Origin: Rhodococcus antarcticus
GTDB taxonomy: Bacteria; Actinomycetota; Actinomycetes; Mycobacteriales; Mycobacteriaceae
Direction: 5' to 3'
Assembly (NCBI RefSeq): GCF_026153295.1
Contig: NZ_CP110615.1
Location: 372,001-436,000 of the forward strand
Length of the DNA: 64,000 nucleotides
The notes below the pieces were generated by a model. The model worked only from the letters and a program-made list of their open reading frames with translations. It had not been told where the DNA came from and searched no databases. The first letter of the stretch is position 1. The number at the start of each line of letters is the position of its first letter. A program made the position numbers and the translations under genes. This document shows positions 48,010 through 57,081 of the stretch, piece after piece.

Positions 48010-48015
48010 TACTGT
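48010..48015 (+). promoter_or_regulatory. Probable -10 box of rplJ
   Basis: TACTGT fits TANNNT and lies just before the L10 leader. No clear -35 box; TCGTGA at 47987 is weak. Confidence 0.35.
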
Positions 48016-48025
48016 CGGGTCCGTT

Positions 48026-48113
48026 CCACCACAGACCGCAGGTCACCGCGCCCCGTGAGGGGCGTGGCCGAAGGTCCCGGAGAGCCCGGGCGGCCCGCGC
48101 AGGAGAACGTGGT
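48026..48113 (+). ncRNA. Ribosomal protein L10 leader
   Basis: The 5' untranslated region of rplJ has the L10-leader layout: an outer CCAC/GTGG closing pair (48026 and 48110-48113), the internal CGCAGGTCACC, GGCCGAAGGTCCCGG and GCGCAGGAG blocks. L10 or the L10-L7/L12 complex binds such leaders and represses translation of its own mRNA. Boundaries are approximate. Confidence 0.65.
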
Positions 48114-48211
48114 CAGCGTCCGACCGGATCATCCGGTCGTCCCCCGCCCCGTGCGCCCTGCGCCGGGGCGTTCGTCCTCTCCGGACCCAGATCCGTAGAG
48201 AGGAGGCGAGT

Positions 48212-48823
48212 GTGGCAAAGCCTGAGAAGGTCGCAGCGGTAGCGGCGATCTCCGAGCAGTTCAAGGGCAGCTCGGCGGCGGTCATCACCGAGTACCGAGG
48301 TCTCTCGGTCGCCAAGATGACGCAGCTGCGTTCCGCGCTGGGCGCGGGATCCACCTACGCCGTCGCCAAGAACACCCTGGTCAAGCGCGCCGCGGCGGAC
48401 GCCGGAGTGGAGGGTCTCGACGAGCTGTTCGTCGGCCCCACCGCGATCGCGTTCATCACCGGCGAGCCGGTCGAGGCCGCCAAGGCCCTGAAGACGTTCG
48501 CCAAGGACAACAAGGCGCTGGTCATCAAGGGCGGCTACATGGACGGTCGCACGCTGACCGTCGACGAGATCGAGCGCATCGCCGACCTCGAGTCCCGTGA
48601 GGTGCTGCTGGCGAAGCTGGCCGGCGCCATGAAGGGCAACCTCAGCAAGGCGGCCGGGCTGTTCAACGCCCCGGTCTCCCAGGCCGCGCGGCTGCTGCTC
48701 GCGCTGCAGGAGAAGAAGGCGTCCGAGCCGGGCGCCGTCGCCGTCGAGGCTGCTCCTCCCGAGGCCACCACCGAGGAGGCAGCGGCTCCGGCCGAGGCCG
48801 CCGAGGCACCGGCCGAGAGCTGA
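48212..48823 (+). CDS. rplJ: 50S ribosomal protein L10
   Basis: A 203-residue protein. The N-terminal RNA-binding domain starts [39 protein letters not shown], typical of L10, and the C-terminal helix binds L7/L12 dimers. An Ala/Glu/Pro-rich tail of about 30 residues follows. GTG 48212 is preceded by AGAGAGGAGGCGAGT. It is co-transcribed with rplL after an 84-base gap. Confidence 0.96.
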   Translation: MAKPEKVAAVAAISEQFKGSSAAVITEYRGLSVAKMTQLRSALGAGSTYAVAKNTLVKRAAADAGVEGLDELFVGPTAIAFITGEPVEAAKALKTFAKDNKALVIKGGYMDGRTLTVDEIERIADLESREVLLAKLAGAMKGNLSKAAGLFNAPVSQAARLLLALQEKKASEPGAVAVEAAPPEATTEEAAAPAEAAEAPAES

Positions 48824-48907
48824 TCCCCGCGGGCCCGACGGGTCCGCGACCACGCACCACCCCCGCACGCACGACCCCAGCACCACTGACGAGGAAGGAC
48901 CGCCACC

Positions 48908-49294
48908 ATGGCGAAGCTCAGCAACGACGAGCTGCTCGACGCGTTCAAGGAGATGACCCTCCTGGAGCTCTCCGACTTCGTGAAGAAGTTCGAGACCACC
49001 TTCGAGGTCACCGCGGCCGCCCCCGTGGCCGTGGCCGCCGCCGGTGGTGGCGCTGCCGCCCCCGAGGCCGCCGAGGAGCAGGACGAGTTCGACGTCGTCC
49101 TCGAGGCCGCCGGTGACAAGAAGATCCAGGTGATCAAGGTCGTCCGCGAGGTCGTCTCCGGCCTGGGTCTGAAGGAGGCCAAGGACCTCGTCGAGAGCGC
49201 CCCGAAGGCCATCCTCGAGAAGATCGACAAGGCTGCCGCCGAGGCCGCCAAGGAGAAGCTCGAGGGCGCCGGAGCCACCGTCACCGTCAAGTGA
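48908..49294 (+). CDS. rplL: 50S ribosomal protein L7/L12
   Basis: A 128-residue stalk protein. The N-terminal dimerisation helix ([20 protein letters not shown]), an Ala-rich hinge and the C-terminal factor-binding domain ([36 protein letters not shown]) are visible. It recruits elongation factors to the ribosome. GAGGAAGGACCGCC precedes the ATG. Confidence 0.97.
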   Translation: MAKLSNDELLDAFKEMTLLELSDFVKKFETTFEVTAAAPVAVAAAGGGAAAPEAAEEQDEFDVVLEAAGDKKIQVIKVVREVVSGLGLKEAKDLVESAPKAILEKIDKAAAEAAKEKLEGAGATVTVK

Positions 49295-49369
49295 CGCAGC
49301 TCCCCCCGCACCACCGCTGAGGCGCGAGTCCCAGCACCCCGCGCGTCCCCGGACGCCGCGGAGCACCAG

Positions 49370-49408
49370 CACGAGGGCGGTTCCCCACTCCGGGGAGCCG
49401 CCCTCGTG
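49370..49408 (+). terminator. Terminator after rplL
   Basis: CACGAGGGCGG and CCGCCCTCGTG flank TTCCCC...GGGGA, an almost uninterrupted stem of about 16 bp with a small loop, 75 bases after rplL. It ends the rplJ-rplL transcript before the mce operon. Confidence 0.82.
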
Positions 49409-49474
49409 GCGTCGGTGCACGTGTGCTCACCCCGGACGCAACCCGTCAGTAACCCCCGTGCCCCCCTGTCGTTG

Positions 49475-49500
49475 GGCACTGTGACGGCCGATACAGTGCC
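49475..49500 (+). promoter_or_regulatory. Palindromic operator overlapping the mce -10 box
   Basis: GGCACTGT (49475-49482) and ACAGTGCC (49493-49500) form a perfect 8+8 inverted repeat with a 10-base spacer. TACAGT (49492-49497) inside the right arm fits a -10 box, so a dimeric repressor bound here would block the mceG promoter. The -35 box is not clear. No regulator gene lies next to it; a TetR- or GntR-type protein is guessed. Confidence 0.55.
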
Positions 49501-49540
49501 GACGGTCCAGCGCCCCCCGGGGCCGAGCGCAGGAGGTGTG

Positions 49541-50863
49541 ATGGGCGTCGAGGTGTCCGTGAACGGGCTCACCAAGTCCTTCGGCAGCCAGCGCATCTGG
49601 CAGGACGTGACGCTCACCCTCCCGTCCGGTGAGGTGAGCGTCCTGCTCGGTCCGTCCGGCACGGGCAAGTCGGTGTTCCTCAAGTCCCTCATCGGGCTGC
49701 TGCGGCCCGAGCAGGGCGAGATCATCATCGACGGCACCGACATCCTGACCTGCTCCGAGAAGGAGCTCTACGAGATCCGCAAGCTGTTCGGGGTGCTGTT
49801 CCAGGACGGCGCGCTGTTCGGCTCGATGAACCTCTACGACAACGTTGCGTTCGTGCTGCGGGAGCACACCCGCAAGAGCGAGTCGGACATCCGCAAGACG
49901 GTCATGGAGAAGATGGAGCTCGTCGGTCTGCTGGGCGCGGAGATGAAGCTGCCCGGGGAGATCTCCGGCGGGATGCGCAAGCGCGCCGGCCTCGCCCGGG
50001 CCCTGGTGCTCGATCCCGAGATTGTTCTCTGCGACGAGCCCGACTCCGGCCTCGACCCCGTCCGCACGGCCTACCTCAGCCAGCTGCTCATCGACATCAA
50101 CGCCCAGATCGACGCAACCGTCCTCATCGTCACCCACAACATCACCGTCGCCCGCACCGTCCCGGACAACCTGGGCATGCTCTTCCGCCGCCGCCTGGTC
50201 ATGTTCGGCCCCCGCGAGGTGCTGCTCACCAGCGACGAGCCCGTCGTCGAGCAGTTCCTCAACGGCCGCCGGGTCGGCCCCATCGGCATGAGCGAGGAGA
50301 AGGACGAGGCCCAGATGGCCGAGGAGCTCGCCATGCGGGCCGCCGGTCACAGCGACGGCTCGGGGGACGAGGACGTGCGGGGGATCGTGCCGCAGATCGA
50401 GCCCACTCCCGGGTCTCCCGTGCGAGGTGCGGTCCGGCGCCGCCAGGACAGGGTGATGGCGATCCTGCACACGCTCCCGGTCAACGCGCAGGAGGGCATC
50501 ATCGAGAGCCTGGACGCGGAGACCCTGGCTCGCTACGGCATCGCCCCCGGCACCCGGTCGGTGGGGGCAGGGGAGCGCCAGCCGGCGATGGCCGGTGCCC
50601 CCGCAGCGCCGTCGGCCGGTGCGGCCGCCGCCGCACCCGCCCCCCGCCCGCAGCCCGGTTCCCACGCCCAGCCCGGCTCCCACGCCCAGCCCAGCCCCGT
50701 CCCGCGGCCGGCCCCGCCGGTGGCCGAGGTCCCGGCCTCGCCGTGGGACGCCCCCGCGGCCACCACCGACGCCGCCCCGGTGGACGGGGCCCCAGGCGGT
50801 TCGCAGGACGGTCCCGCGACCGCCACCGCTCAGCGGCGATGGTTCCGGCGGGGTGGCGCGTGA
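49541..50863 (+). CDS. mceG: MceG/Mkl-type ABC transporter ATPase
   Basis: A 440-residue ATPase that powers Mce lipid import (sterols or fatty acids in mycobacteria). Walker A GPSGTGKS is at 37-44, the signature ISGGMRKRAGLARAL at about 146-160, and Walker B IVLCDEPDSGLDP just after; the H-loop is VTHN. The C-terminal 180 residues include RRRQDRVMAILHTLPVNAQEGIIESLD, which is the family's permease-linked tail, followed by a Pro/Ala/Gln-rich stretch. The ATG at 49541 has AGGAGG 4 bases upstream; GTG 49538 is too close to it. GTGA overlap with yrbEA. In Mycobacterium tuberculosis this gene stands alone between rplL and rpoB; here it heads the entire operon. Confidence 0.94.
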   Translation: MGVEVSVNGLTKSFGSQRIWQDVTLTLPSGEVSVLLGPSGTGKSVFLKSLIGLLRPEQGEIIIDGTDILTCSEKELYEIRKLFGVLFQDGALFGSMNLYDNVAFVLREHTRKSESDIRKTVMEKMELVGLLGAEMKLPGEISGGMRKRAGLARALVLDPEIVLCDEPDSGLDPVRTAYLSQLLIDINAQIDATVLIVTHNITVARTVPDNLGMLFRRRLVMFGPREVLLTSDEPVVEQFLNGRRVGPIGMSEEKDEAQMAEELAMRAAGHSDGSGDEDVRGIVPQIEPTPGSPVRGAVRRRQDRVMAILHTLPVNAQEGIIESLDAETLARYGIAPGTRSVGAGERQPAMAGAPAAPSAGAAAAAPAPRPQPGSHAQPGSHAQPSPVPRPAPPVAEVPASPWDAPAATTDAAPVDGAPGGSQDGPATATAQRRWFRRGGA

Positions 50864-51654
50864 GCGGTCGCTCAGGGCTCGACGCACTCCCCGGCAGCGG
50901 TGCCCTCCGGGAGTCCGGCAAGCTCTTCCAGCTCACCATCGACATCGTCAAGGCGCTGTTCCAGCGGCCGTTCCAGCTGCGAGAGTTCATCCAGCAGGCG
51001 TGGTTCGTCGCCAGTGTCACCATCCTGCCGACGGCGCTGGTGGCGATCCCGTTCGGCGCGGTGATCGCCCTGCAGCTCGGCTCGCTCACCCGTCAGCTCG
51101 GTGCGCAGTCCTTCACCGGCGCAGCGAGCGTTCTCGCGGTCATCCAGCAGGCGAGCCCGATCGTGACCGCACTGCTCATCGCCGGGGCGGGCGGGTCAGC
51201 CGTGTGCGCCGACCTGGGTTCGCGGGTGATCCGCGAGGAGATCGACGCGATGCAGGTGCTGGGGGTCAACCCGCTGCACCGGCTCGTCGTCCCCCGCGTG
51301 CTGGCCCTGATGCTCGTCGCCGTGCTGCTCAACGGCATGGTGAGCGTGGTCGGGGTGGTCGGCGGGTACTTCTTCAACGTGGTGCTCCAGGGGGGCACCC
51401 CGGGGGCCTACCTGTCGTCCTTCTCCGCGCTCGCCCAGCTGCCCGACCTCTACGTCAGCACGCTCAAGGCGCTGATCTTCGGGTTCCTCGCCGCGATCGT
51501 CGCTGCGTACAAGGGGCTCAACCCCAAGGGAGGGCCCAAGGGTGTCGGTGACGCGGTGAACCAGGCGGTGGTCATCACGTTCCTGCTGCTGTTCTTCTTC
51601 AACTTCATCATCACGACGATCTACCTCCAGGTCGTCCCCTCGAAGGGCGGCTGA
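50860..51654 (+). CDS. yrbEA: MlaE/YrbE-type permease A of the Mce transporter
   Basis: A 264-residue membrane protein with the MlaE permease fold: ASVTILPTALVAIPFGAVIALQ, then VLAVIQQASPIVTALLIAGAGGSAVCADLGSRVIREEIDAMQVLGVNPLHRLVVPRVLALM and the C-terminal FGFLAAIVAAYKGLNPKGGPKGVGDAVNQAVV. About five to six transmembrane helices. Together with the second permease it forms the heterodimeric channel between MceG and the Mce proteins. GTG start overlaps mceG. Confidence 0.95.
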   Translation: MSGRSGLDALPGSGALRESGKLFQLTIDIVKALFQRPFQLREFIQQAWFVASVTILPTALVAIPFGAVIALQLGSLTRQLGAQSFTGAASVLAVIQQASPIVTALLIAGAGGSAVCADLGSRVIREEIDAMQVLGVNPLHRLVVPRVLALMLVAVLLNGMVSVVGVVGGYFFNVVLQGGTPGAYLSSFSALAQLPDLYVSTLKALIFGFLAAIVAAYKGLNPKGGPKGVGDAVNQAVVITFLLLFFFNFIITTIYLQVVPSKGG

Positions 51655-51657
51655 CCC

Positions 51658-52518
51658 GTGGTCCTCACCAGCACCCGGGCCAACCTGGTCGTGCGCCGCG
51701 TCCGCAGCGCGGCCAACCGGCCCCTGGAGTTCCTCGACGACCTCGGCGACCAGCTCTCCTTCTACCTCCGTGCCCTGGCGTGGACGCCCCGGGCGCTGCG
51801 GCGGTACTCGAAGGAGATCGTGCGGCTGCTCGCCGAGGTGAGCTTCGGCAGCGGTGCGCTGGCGGTCATCGGCGGAACGGTGGGCGTCATCGCGGCGCTG
51901 TCGCTGTTCACGGGCACCGTCGTGGGCCTGCAGGGCTTCGCGGCGCTCGACCAGATCGGCAGCTCCGCGCTCACCGGGTTCATCTCGGCGTACTTCAACA
52001 CCCGGGAGATCGCCCCGCTCGTCGCCGGGCTCGCGCTGTCGGCCACCGTCGGCTGCGGGTTCACCGCCCAGCTCGGTGCCATGCGCATCTCGGAGGAGAT
52101 CGACGCCCTGGAGACCATGGCGGTGCCGAGCCTTCCCTACCTGGTGACCACCCGCATCATCGCGGGCTTCGTCGCCGTGGTGCCCCTCTACGTCGTCGGG
52201 CTGCTCGCCTCCTACCTCGCCTCGCGGACCATCACGACGTTGTTCTACGGCCAGTCGACCGGCACCTACGACCACTACTTCAACCTGTTCCTGCCACCGG
52301 TGGACGTGCTGTGGTCCTTCGCCAAGGTGCTGCTGTTCTCCATCGTCATCATCCTCACGCACTGCTTCTATGGTTACCGCGCCAGTGGTGGACCGGCAGG
52401 GGTGGGGGTGGCCGTGGGGCGGGCCGTGCGAACGGCCATCGTGACGATCAGCCTGATGGACTTCTTCCTCAGCCTCGCCATCTGGGGCACGACCACGACG
52501 GTGAGGATCGCGGGATGA
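51658..52518 (+). CDS. yrbEB: MlaE/YrbE-type permease B of the Mce transporter
   Basis: A 286-residue paralogue of the first permease with FTGTVVGLQGFAALDQIGSSALTGFISAYFNTREIAPLVAGLALSATVGCGFTAQLGAMRISEEIDALETMAVPSLPYLVTTRIIAGF as its core. A hydrophilic N-terminus of about 30 residues precedes the helices. GTG 51658 starts 3 bases after the first permease; the ATGA overlap with mceA is 4 bases. Confidence 0.95.
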   Translation: MVLTSTRANLVVRRVRSAANRPLEFLDDLGDQLSFYLRALAWTPRALRRYSKEIVRLLAEVSFGSGALAVIGGTVGVIAALSLFTGTVVGLQGFAALDQIGSSALTGFISAYFNTREIAPLVAGLALSATVGCGFTAQLGAMRISEEIDALETMAVPSLPYLVTTRIIAGFVAVVPLYVVGLLASYLASRTITTLFYGQSTGTYDHYFNLFLPPVDVLWSFAKVLLFSIVIILTHCFYGYRASGGPAGVGVAVGRAVRTAIVTISLMDFFLSLAIWGTTTTVRIAG

Positions 52519-53819
52519 AGCGAGGTGCGCGCCTGCGCCAGCGGCTGCTGGGGGTCGGCTTCATCGTGGTGATCGTGGGCAGCATCGGGCTGACCATCGC
52601 CATCTTCGACAAGCAGTTCACCAGCGTGGTCATGGTGAGCCTGAAGACCGACCGCATCGGGAACCAGCTGCTGCCCAACTCCGACGTGAAGGTTCGCGGG
52701 CTGGTGGTCGGGGAGGTGCGCGACATCTCCAGCGACGGGAGCGGGGCCACCCTCGCGCTGGCCATCAACCCGGACATGGTCGACCTGGTGCCGAGCAACG
52801 TCTCCGCGCGGCTGCTGCCCAAGACGCTGTTCGGCGAGAAGTACGTCTCGCTCGTCCTGCCGACCGATGACGCCGCGCGGCCGCTGCGGGCGGGCGACAC
52901 CATCACCCAGGACCGGAGCGCGGCCGGCATCGAGGTCGGCAAGGTGCTCGACGACCTGCTGCCGCTGCTGCAGGCCGTGAAGCCCCAGCACCTGTCGGCG
53001 ACCCTCGGCGCCCTGTCGCAGGCCCTCGACGGTCGCGGAGCCCAGCTCGGCACCAACCTCGTCCGGCTGAACGACTACGTCGGCCAGCTGAACACGGAGC
53101 TGCCGAACCTCAAGGCGGACATCTCCGGGCTGGCGGACTTCGGCAACACCTACACGGTGGCCGCGCCGGACCTCATCCAGGCCCTCGACGACCTCACCAC
53201 CACCAGCCGCACCGTCGTGGAGCAGCGGACCAACATCGACTCGCTCTACTCCAGCCTGATCGGCGCCTCGGGTGACCTGACGGGCTTCCTGCAGGCCAAC
53301 GCGAGCAACCTCATCCGGCTCTCCGCCGACTCCACGCAGACCCTGCAGCTGCTGGCGCAGTACTCCCCGGAGTACGGGTGCCTGCTCAACGGACTGACGA
53401 ACACCATCCCGAGGGTGAACACGGCCCTCGGCGTGGGCACGTCGACCCCCGGCCTCCGCATCAGCCTCGAGGTGGTCAACGGTCGCGGCAAGTACCTCCC
53501 CAACCGCGACGAGCCGAACTTCACCGACACCCGGGGTCCGGTCTGCTACCCGATCGTGCCGCCGGACCAGGGCAACTTCCAGCTGCCCCCCACACCGTTC
53601 AAGGACGGATCGGTCGCACCCGAGCAGCGCGCACCCGGGCAGGCATCGGTCCTGCCGGGCTCCGGTGACGCGCTCGGCATCACGGGCTCGCCCGCGGAGG
53701 CCGGTGCACTGGCGACGATCTTCTCCCAGACCACGGGTACCGCGGTCCAGGACGTCCCCGGCTGGAGCGCCCTCGTGGCCGCACCGGCCCTGCGCGGCAA
53801 CGAGGTGACGGTCAAGTGA
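52515..53819 (+). CDS. mceA: MCE family protein, first of six
   Basis: A 434-residue exported MCE protein. An N-terminal transmembrane helix (LLGVGFIVVIVGSIGLTIAIF) precedes the MCE domain (VSLKTDRIGNQLLPNSDVKVRGLVVGEVRDI, about 40-110), and a long helical region follows, ending in a Pro-rich tail. MCE proteins form a hexameric tube that carries lipids across the envelope. ATG 52515 overlaps the second permease's stop. Confidence 0.93.
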   Translation: MKRGARLRQRLLGVGFIVVIVGSIGLTIAIFDKQFTSVVMVSLKTDRIGNQLLPNSDVKVRGLVVGEVRDISSDGSGATLALAINPDMVDLVPSNVSARLLPKTLFGEKYVSLVLPTDDAARPLRAGDTITQDRSAAGIEVGKVLDDLLPLLQAVKPQHLSATLGALSQALDGRGAQLGTNLVRLNDYVGQLNTELPNLKADISGLADFGNTYTVAAPDLIQALDDLTTTSRTVVEQRTNIDSLYSSLIGASGDLTGFLQANASNLIRLSADSTQTLQLLAQYSPEYGCLLNGLTNTIPRVNTALGVGTSTPGLRISLEVVNGRGKYLPNRDEPNFTDTRGPVCYPIVPPDQGNFQLPPTPFKDGSVAPEQRAPGQASVLPGSGDALGITGSPAEAGALATIFSQTTGTAVQDVPGWSALVAAPALRGNEVTVK

Positions 53820-54895
53820 GAGGTCTCCTCGCCCCGATCCTCAAGCTCGTCGCCTTCGCCACGGTGACGCTGCTGGCCACCGGTCTGCTGGCGGCCACCA
53901 TCGCGAACCTCGGCGGTTCGGGAGGCACCGAGTACAAGGCCAGGTTCACCGACGTCACCGGGTTGAACGTCGGGGACGACGTCCGGGTCGCCGGTGTCAA
54001 GGTCGGCCAGGTCGCCTCCATCGACGTGGTCGACCGCCGGCTCGCCGAGGTCAGCATGAAGGTGACCACCCCGCAGCCGCTGCCCGAGTCGAGCACCGCC
54101 GTGGTCCGCTACCGCAACATCGTCGGTCAGCGCTACGTCGCGCTGGACCGCGGAGCGGGCTCGCCGACGGCGACCATGAAGCCGGGGGAGACCATCCCCC
54201 TCGAGCGCACCAAGCCCGCGCTGGACCTCACGGTGCTGTTCAACGGCTTCAAGCCGCTGTTCCAGGCGCTGAGCCCGGACGACGTCAACCAGCTGTCCTT
54301 CGAGATCATCCAGGTCTTCCAGGGTGAGAGCGGCACCATCGAGTCGCTGCTCAGCCGCACGGCCAGCCTCACCAGCTCCATCGCCGACAAGGACGCCGTC
54401 ATCGGCCAGCTCGTCGACAACCTCAACAGCGTGCTCGACACCGTGAACTCCCGCGACGACCAGCTCAGCAGCCTCATCGTGTCGCTCCAGCAGCTGGTGA
54501 GCGGCCTGTCCAACGACCGCGTGGCCATCGGCTCGTCGATCCAGTCGATCGCTGACCTCGCCACCTCCACGGCCGGTCTGCTCGGACCCGTCCGCGGGCC
54601 CCTGCAGGCCGACATCGCGGGGGTCAACCAGCTGGCCAGCAACCTCAACTCCAGCAGCGACGCCCTGAACAGCGTCCTGGCGAACCTGCCGTCGAAGCTG
54701 GACACGATCACCCGCACCGCCAGCTACGGCTCGTGGTTCCAGTTCTACCTCTGCGGGCTCGACGCCACGGTCGGCCTCGGGGGAAGCGCCAACCTGCTCG
54801 GCCTTCCCACGGGGCTGACCGGTCCGCTGTCCCTGCCGCTCTACACGAACAACCCGGCCCGGTGCAGCCCCAGGCCGACGGGAGGACAGGGATGA
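53816..54895 (+). CDS. mceB: MCE family protein, second of six
   Basis: A 359-residue MCE protein. The N-terminal helix LVAFATVTLLATGLLAATIA is followed by the MCE domain with FTDVTGLNVGDDVRVAGVKVGQVASIDVV, then heptad-like helical region with many QL-x-SL repeats. GTGA overlap with mceA and ATGA overlap with mceC. Confidence 0.93.
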   Translation: MRGLLAPILKLVAFATVTLLATGLLAATIANLGGSGGTEYKARFTDVTGLNVGDDVRVAGVKVGQVASIDVVDRRLAEVSMKVTTPQPLPESSTAVVRYRNIVGQRYVALDRGAGSPTATMKPGETIPLERTKPALDLTVLFNGFKPLFQALSPDDVNQLSFEIIQVFQGESGTIESLLSRTASLTSSIADKDAVIGQLVDNLNSVLDTVNSRDDQLSSLIVSLQQLVSGLSNDRVAIGSSIQSIADLATSTAGLLGPVRGPLQADIAGVNQLASNLNSSSDALNSVLANLPSKLDTITRTASYGSWFQFYLCGLDATVGLGGSANLLGLPTGLTGPLSLPLYTNNPARCSPRPTGGQG

Positions 54896-55887
54896 GCGCC
54901 CCACGTCGACGGAACCCGGTGGTGACGGGGGCCGTCGGGATCCTCGTGATCGCCCTGGCCACGGCCGCCGCGTTCTTCTCGGAGGACCTGCCCATCGTCG
55001 GTGGCGGCACCACCTACACCGCCGAGTTCAGCGAGGCGGCAGGGCTCACGACCGGCGACGAGGTGCGGGTCGCCGGGGTCCGGGCCGGCAAGGTCACCTC
55101 GGTCAGCCTGGACGGGAACAAGGTGGCCGTCGCCTTCCGGGTCAACGGGACCTGGGTCGGCGACCAGAGCACCGCCGCGATCCGGATCAAGACGCTGCTG
55201 GGCTCCAAGTACGTCTCGCTCGACCCGCAGGGTGTGCAGGCGGCGGACCCGGGAACCCCCATCCCGCTGGACCGGACCGTGGCCCCGTACGACGTGATCG
55301 AGGCGTTCTCCGGCCTCGCGACCACCGTCGGCAGCATCGACACCGGTCAGCTGGCCAGCAGCCTGACGACGCTCAGCGACGCGTTCTCCGCCACGCCGGC
55401 GGACGTGCGGACCTCGCTGGACGGGCTCACACGGCTCTCCCAGACGATCTCCAGCCGGGACCAGCAGCTCACCACACTGCTCTCGAACACCGACCAGGTG
55501 ACGCAGGTGCTGGCCGATCGCAACACGGAGTTCGAGCGGTTGCTGCAGGACGGCAACCTGCTGCTCGGCGAGCTCAACACCCGGCGACAAGCCATCTCCC
55601 AGCTGCTCACCAACACCCAGGCGCTGTCCACCCAGCTCTCCGGCCTGGTCGCCGACAACCAGGCTCAGCTCGGCCCGACACTGGCCCAGCTGCAGGGGGT
55701 GGTCGACATCCTCAAGACCAACCAGAGCCAGCTCGACTCCGGGCTGGCGCTGCTCGCGCCGTTCTACCGGTTGTTCGCCAACACCCTCGGCAACGGGCGC
55801 TGGTTCGACACGACGGTCACCAACCTCCTCCCGCCGGGGCTGCCCAACGTCCTCAGCGGCCGCGCCCCGATCCTGAACGGCGGATGA
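54892..55887 (+). CDS. mceC: MCE family protein, third of six
   Basis: A 331-residue MCE protein. An N-terminal helix (VVTGAVGILVIALATAAAF) precedes AEFSEAAGLTTGDEVRVAGVRAGKVTSVSLDGNKVAVAF, the MCE domain, and the remainder is helical. It ends ...NVLSGRAPILNGG, three bases before mceD. ATGA overlap with mceB. Confidence 0.93.
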   Translation: MSAPRRRNPVVTGAVGILVIALATAAAFFSEDLPIVGGGTTYTAEFSEAAGLTTGDEVRVAGVRAGKVTSVSLDGNKVAVAFRVNGTWVGDQSTAAIRIKTLLGSKYVSLDPQGVQAADPGTPIPLDRTVAPYDVIEAFSGLATTVGSIDTGQLASSLTTLSDAFSATPADVRTSLDGLTRLSQTISSRDQQLTTLLSNTDQVTQVLADRNTEFERLLQDGNLLLGELNTRRQAISQLLTNTQALSTQLSGLVADNQAQLGPTLAQLQGVVDILKTNQSQLDSGLALLAPFYRLFANTLGNGRWFDTTVTNLLPPGLPNVLSGRAPILNGG

Positions 55888-55890
55888 CCC

Positions 55891-57081
55891 ATGGGCTCCC
55901 GAGACCTGCTCCGCACCGTGGCGACCGGCACGATCCTCGTGCTGGTCGCGGCCACGGTGGTCTGGTACGTGTTCCTGCGCGACAACACCACGCGCATCAC
56001 CAGCTACTTCGACTCCGCGGTCGGTGTCTACGCCGGCTCGGACGTGCGCGTGCTCGGCGTGAAGGTCGGCACCGTCGACTCGGTGGAGGCGCAGGGCGAC
56101 GTGGTCAAGGTCGTCCTCATCGTCGACAACAGCGTCCCGGTGCCCGCCGACGCCCAGGCCGCCGAGGTGTCGCCCTCGGTGGTGGCCGACCGCTACGTGC
56201 AGCTGCTGCCCGCGTACAGCGGCGGCGACCGGATGGCCAGCGGGGGGGAGATCCCGCGCGAGCGCACCGCCACCCCCGTGGAGCTCGACCAGCTCTACTC
56301 GAGCCTGAACGACATCTCGAAGGCGCTCGGTCCCGACGGTGCCAACGCCAACGGCGCGCTCTCCCAGCTGCTGGACACCACCGCGGCCAACCTCGACGGC
56401 AACGGCGCGGCCCTGGGCGGCACCCTCACCGAGCTGTCCAAGGCCGTCGACACCCTGGCGAGCTCGCGCGGCGACCTGTTCGGCACGGTCACCAACCTGC
56501 AGAAGTTCGTGTCGGTGCTGGCCGCCAACGACACCCAGGTCCGCCAGCTCAACACCCAGCTGCAGACCTTCAGCGGGTACCTCGCCGGTGAGCGCAGCAA
56601 CCTCGGGCAGGCCCTGCAGCAGCTCTCGGTGGCCCTCGGCGACGTCGCCGGGTTCGTGCAGGCCAACCGCGAGTCGCTCTCGAGCAACGTCGCGGGCCTC
56701 TCGTCCATCACGGGCACCCTCGTCAACCAGCGCGCGGCCCTCGCGGAGACCCTGGACGACGCGCCCCTGGCGGCCGGCAACCTGCTGAACTCCTACAACT
56801 CGACCTCGGGCACCCTGGACACCCGGGTCAACGTGACGCAGCTGTCCGACCCCGGCCAGCTGGTCTGCAGCCTCGTCAACCCGAAGAACCTGGCTCCCAG
56901 CGACCCGGCGCTGGCGGCGCTGGGGGCTGCGGCCCAGCCGCTGCTGAACGCGTGCAAGGGGCTGCTGAGCCAGCCTGGCGGGGTGCTGGACATCCTGCCG
57001 CTGCAGCAGATCATCCAGGGCATCGGCGCCGGCGTGGTCCCGACCCTGCCCATCGGCAGCCTGACGGGTGCGGCCAAGTGA
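55891..57081 (+). CDS. mceD: MCE family protein, fourth of six
   Basis: A 396-residue MCE protein. The N-terminal helix GTILVLVAATVVWYVFL is followed by YFDSAVGVYAGSDVRVLGVKVGTVDSVEAQGDVVKV, then a helical region. GTGA overlap with mceE. Confidence 0.93.
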   Translation: MGSRDLLRTVATGTILVLVAATVVWYVFLRDNTTRITSYFDSAVGVYAGSDVRVLGVKVGTVDSVEAQGDVVKVVLIVDNSVPVPADAQAAEVSPSVVADRYVQLLPAYSGGDRMASGGEIPRERTATPVELDQLYSSLNDISKALGPDGANANGALSQLLDTTAANLDGNGAALGGTLTELSKAVDTLASSRGDLFGTVTNLQKFVSVLAANDTQVRQLNTQLQTFSGYLAGERSNLGQALQQLSVALGDVAGFVQANRESLSSNVAGLSSITGTLVNQRAALAETLDDAPLAAGNLLNSYNSTSGTLDTRVNVTQLSDPGQLVCSLVNPKNLAPSDPALAALGAAAQPLLNACKGLLSQPGGVLDILPLQQIIQGIGAGVVPTLPIGSLTGAAK

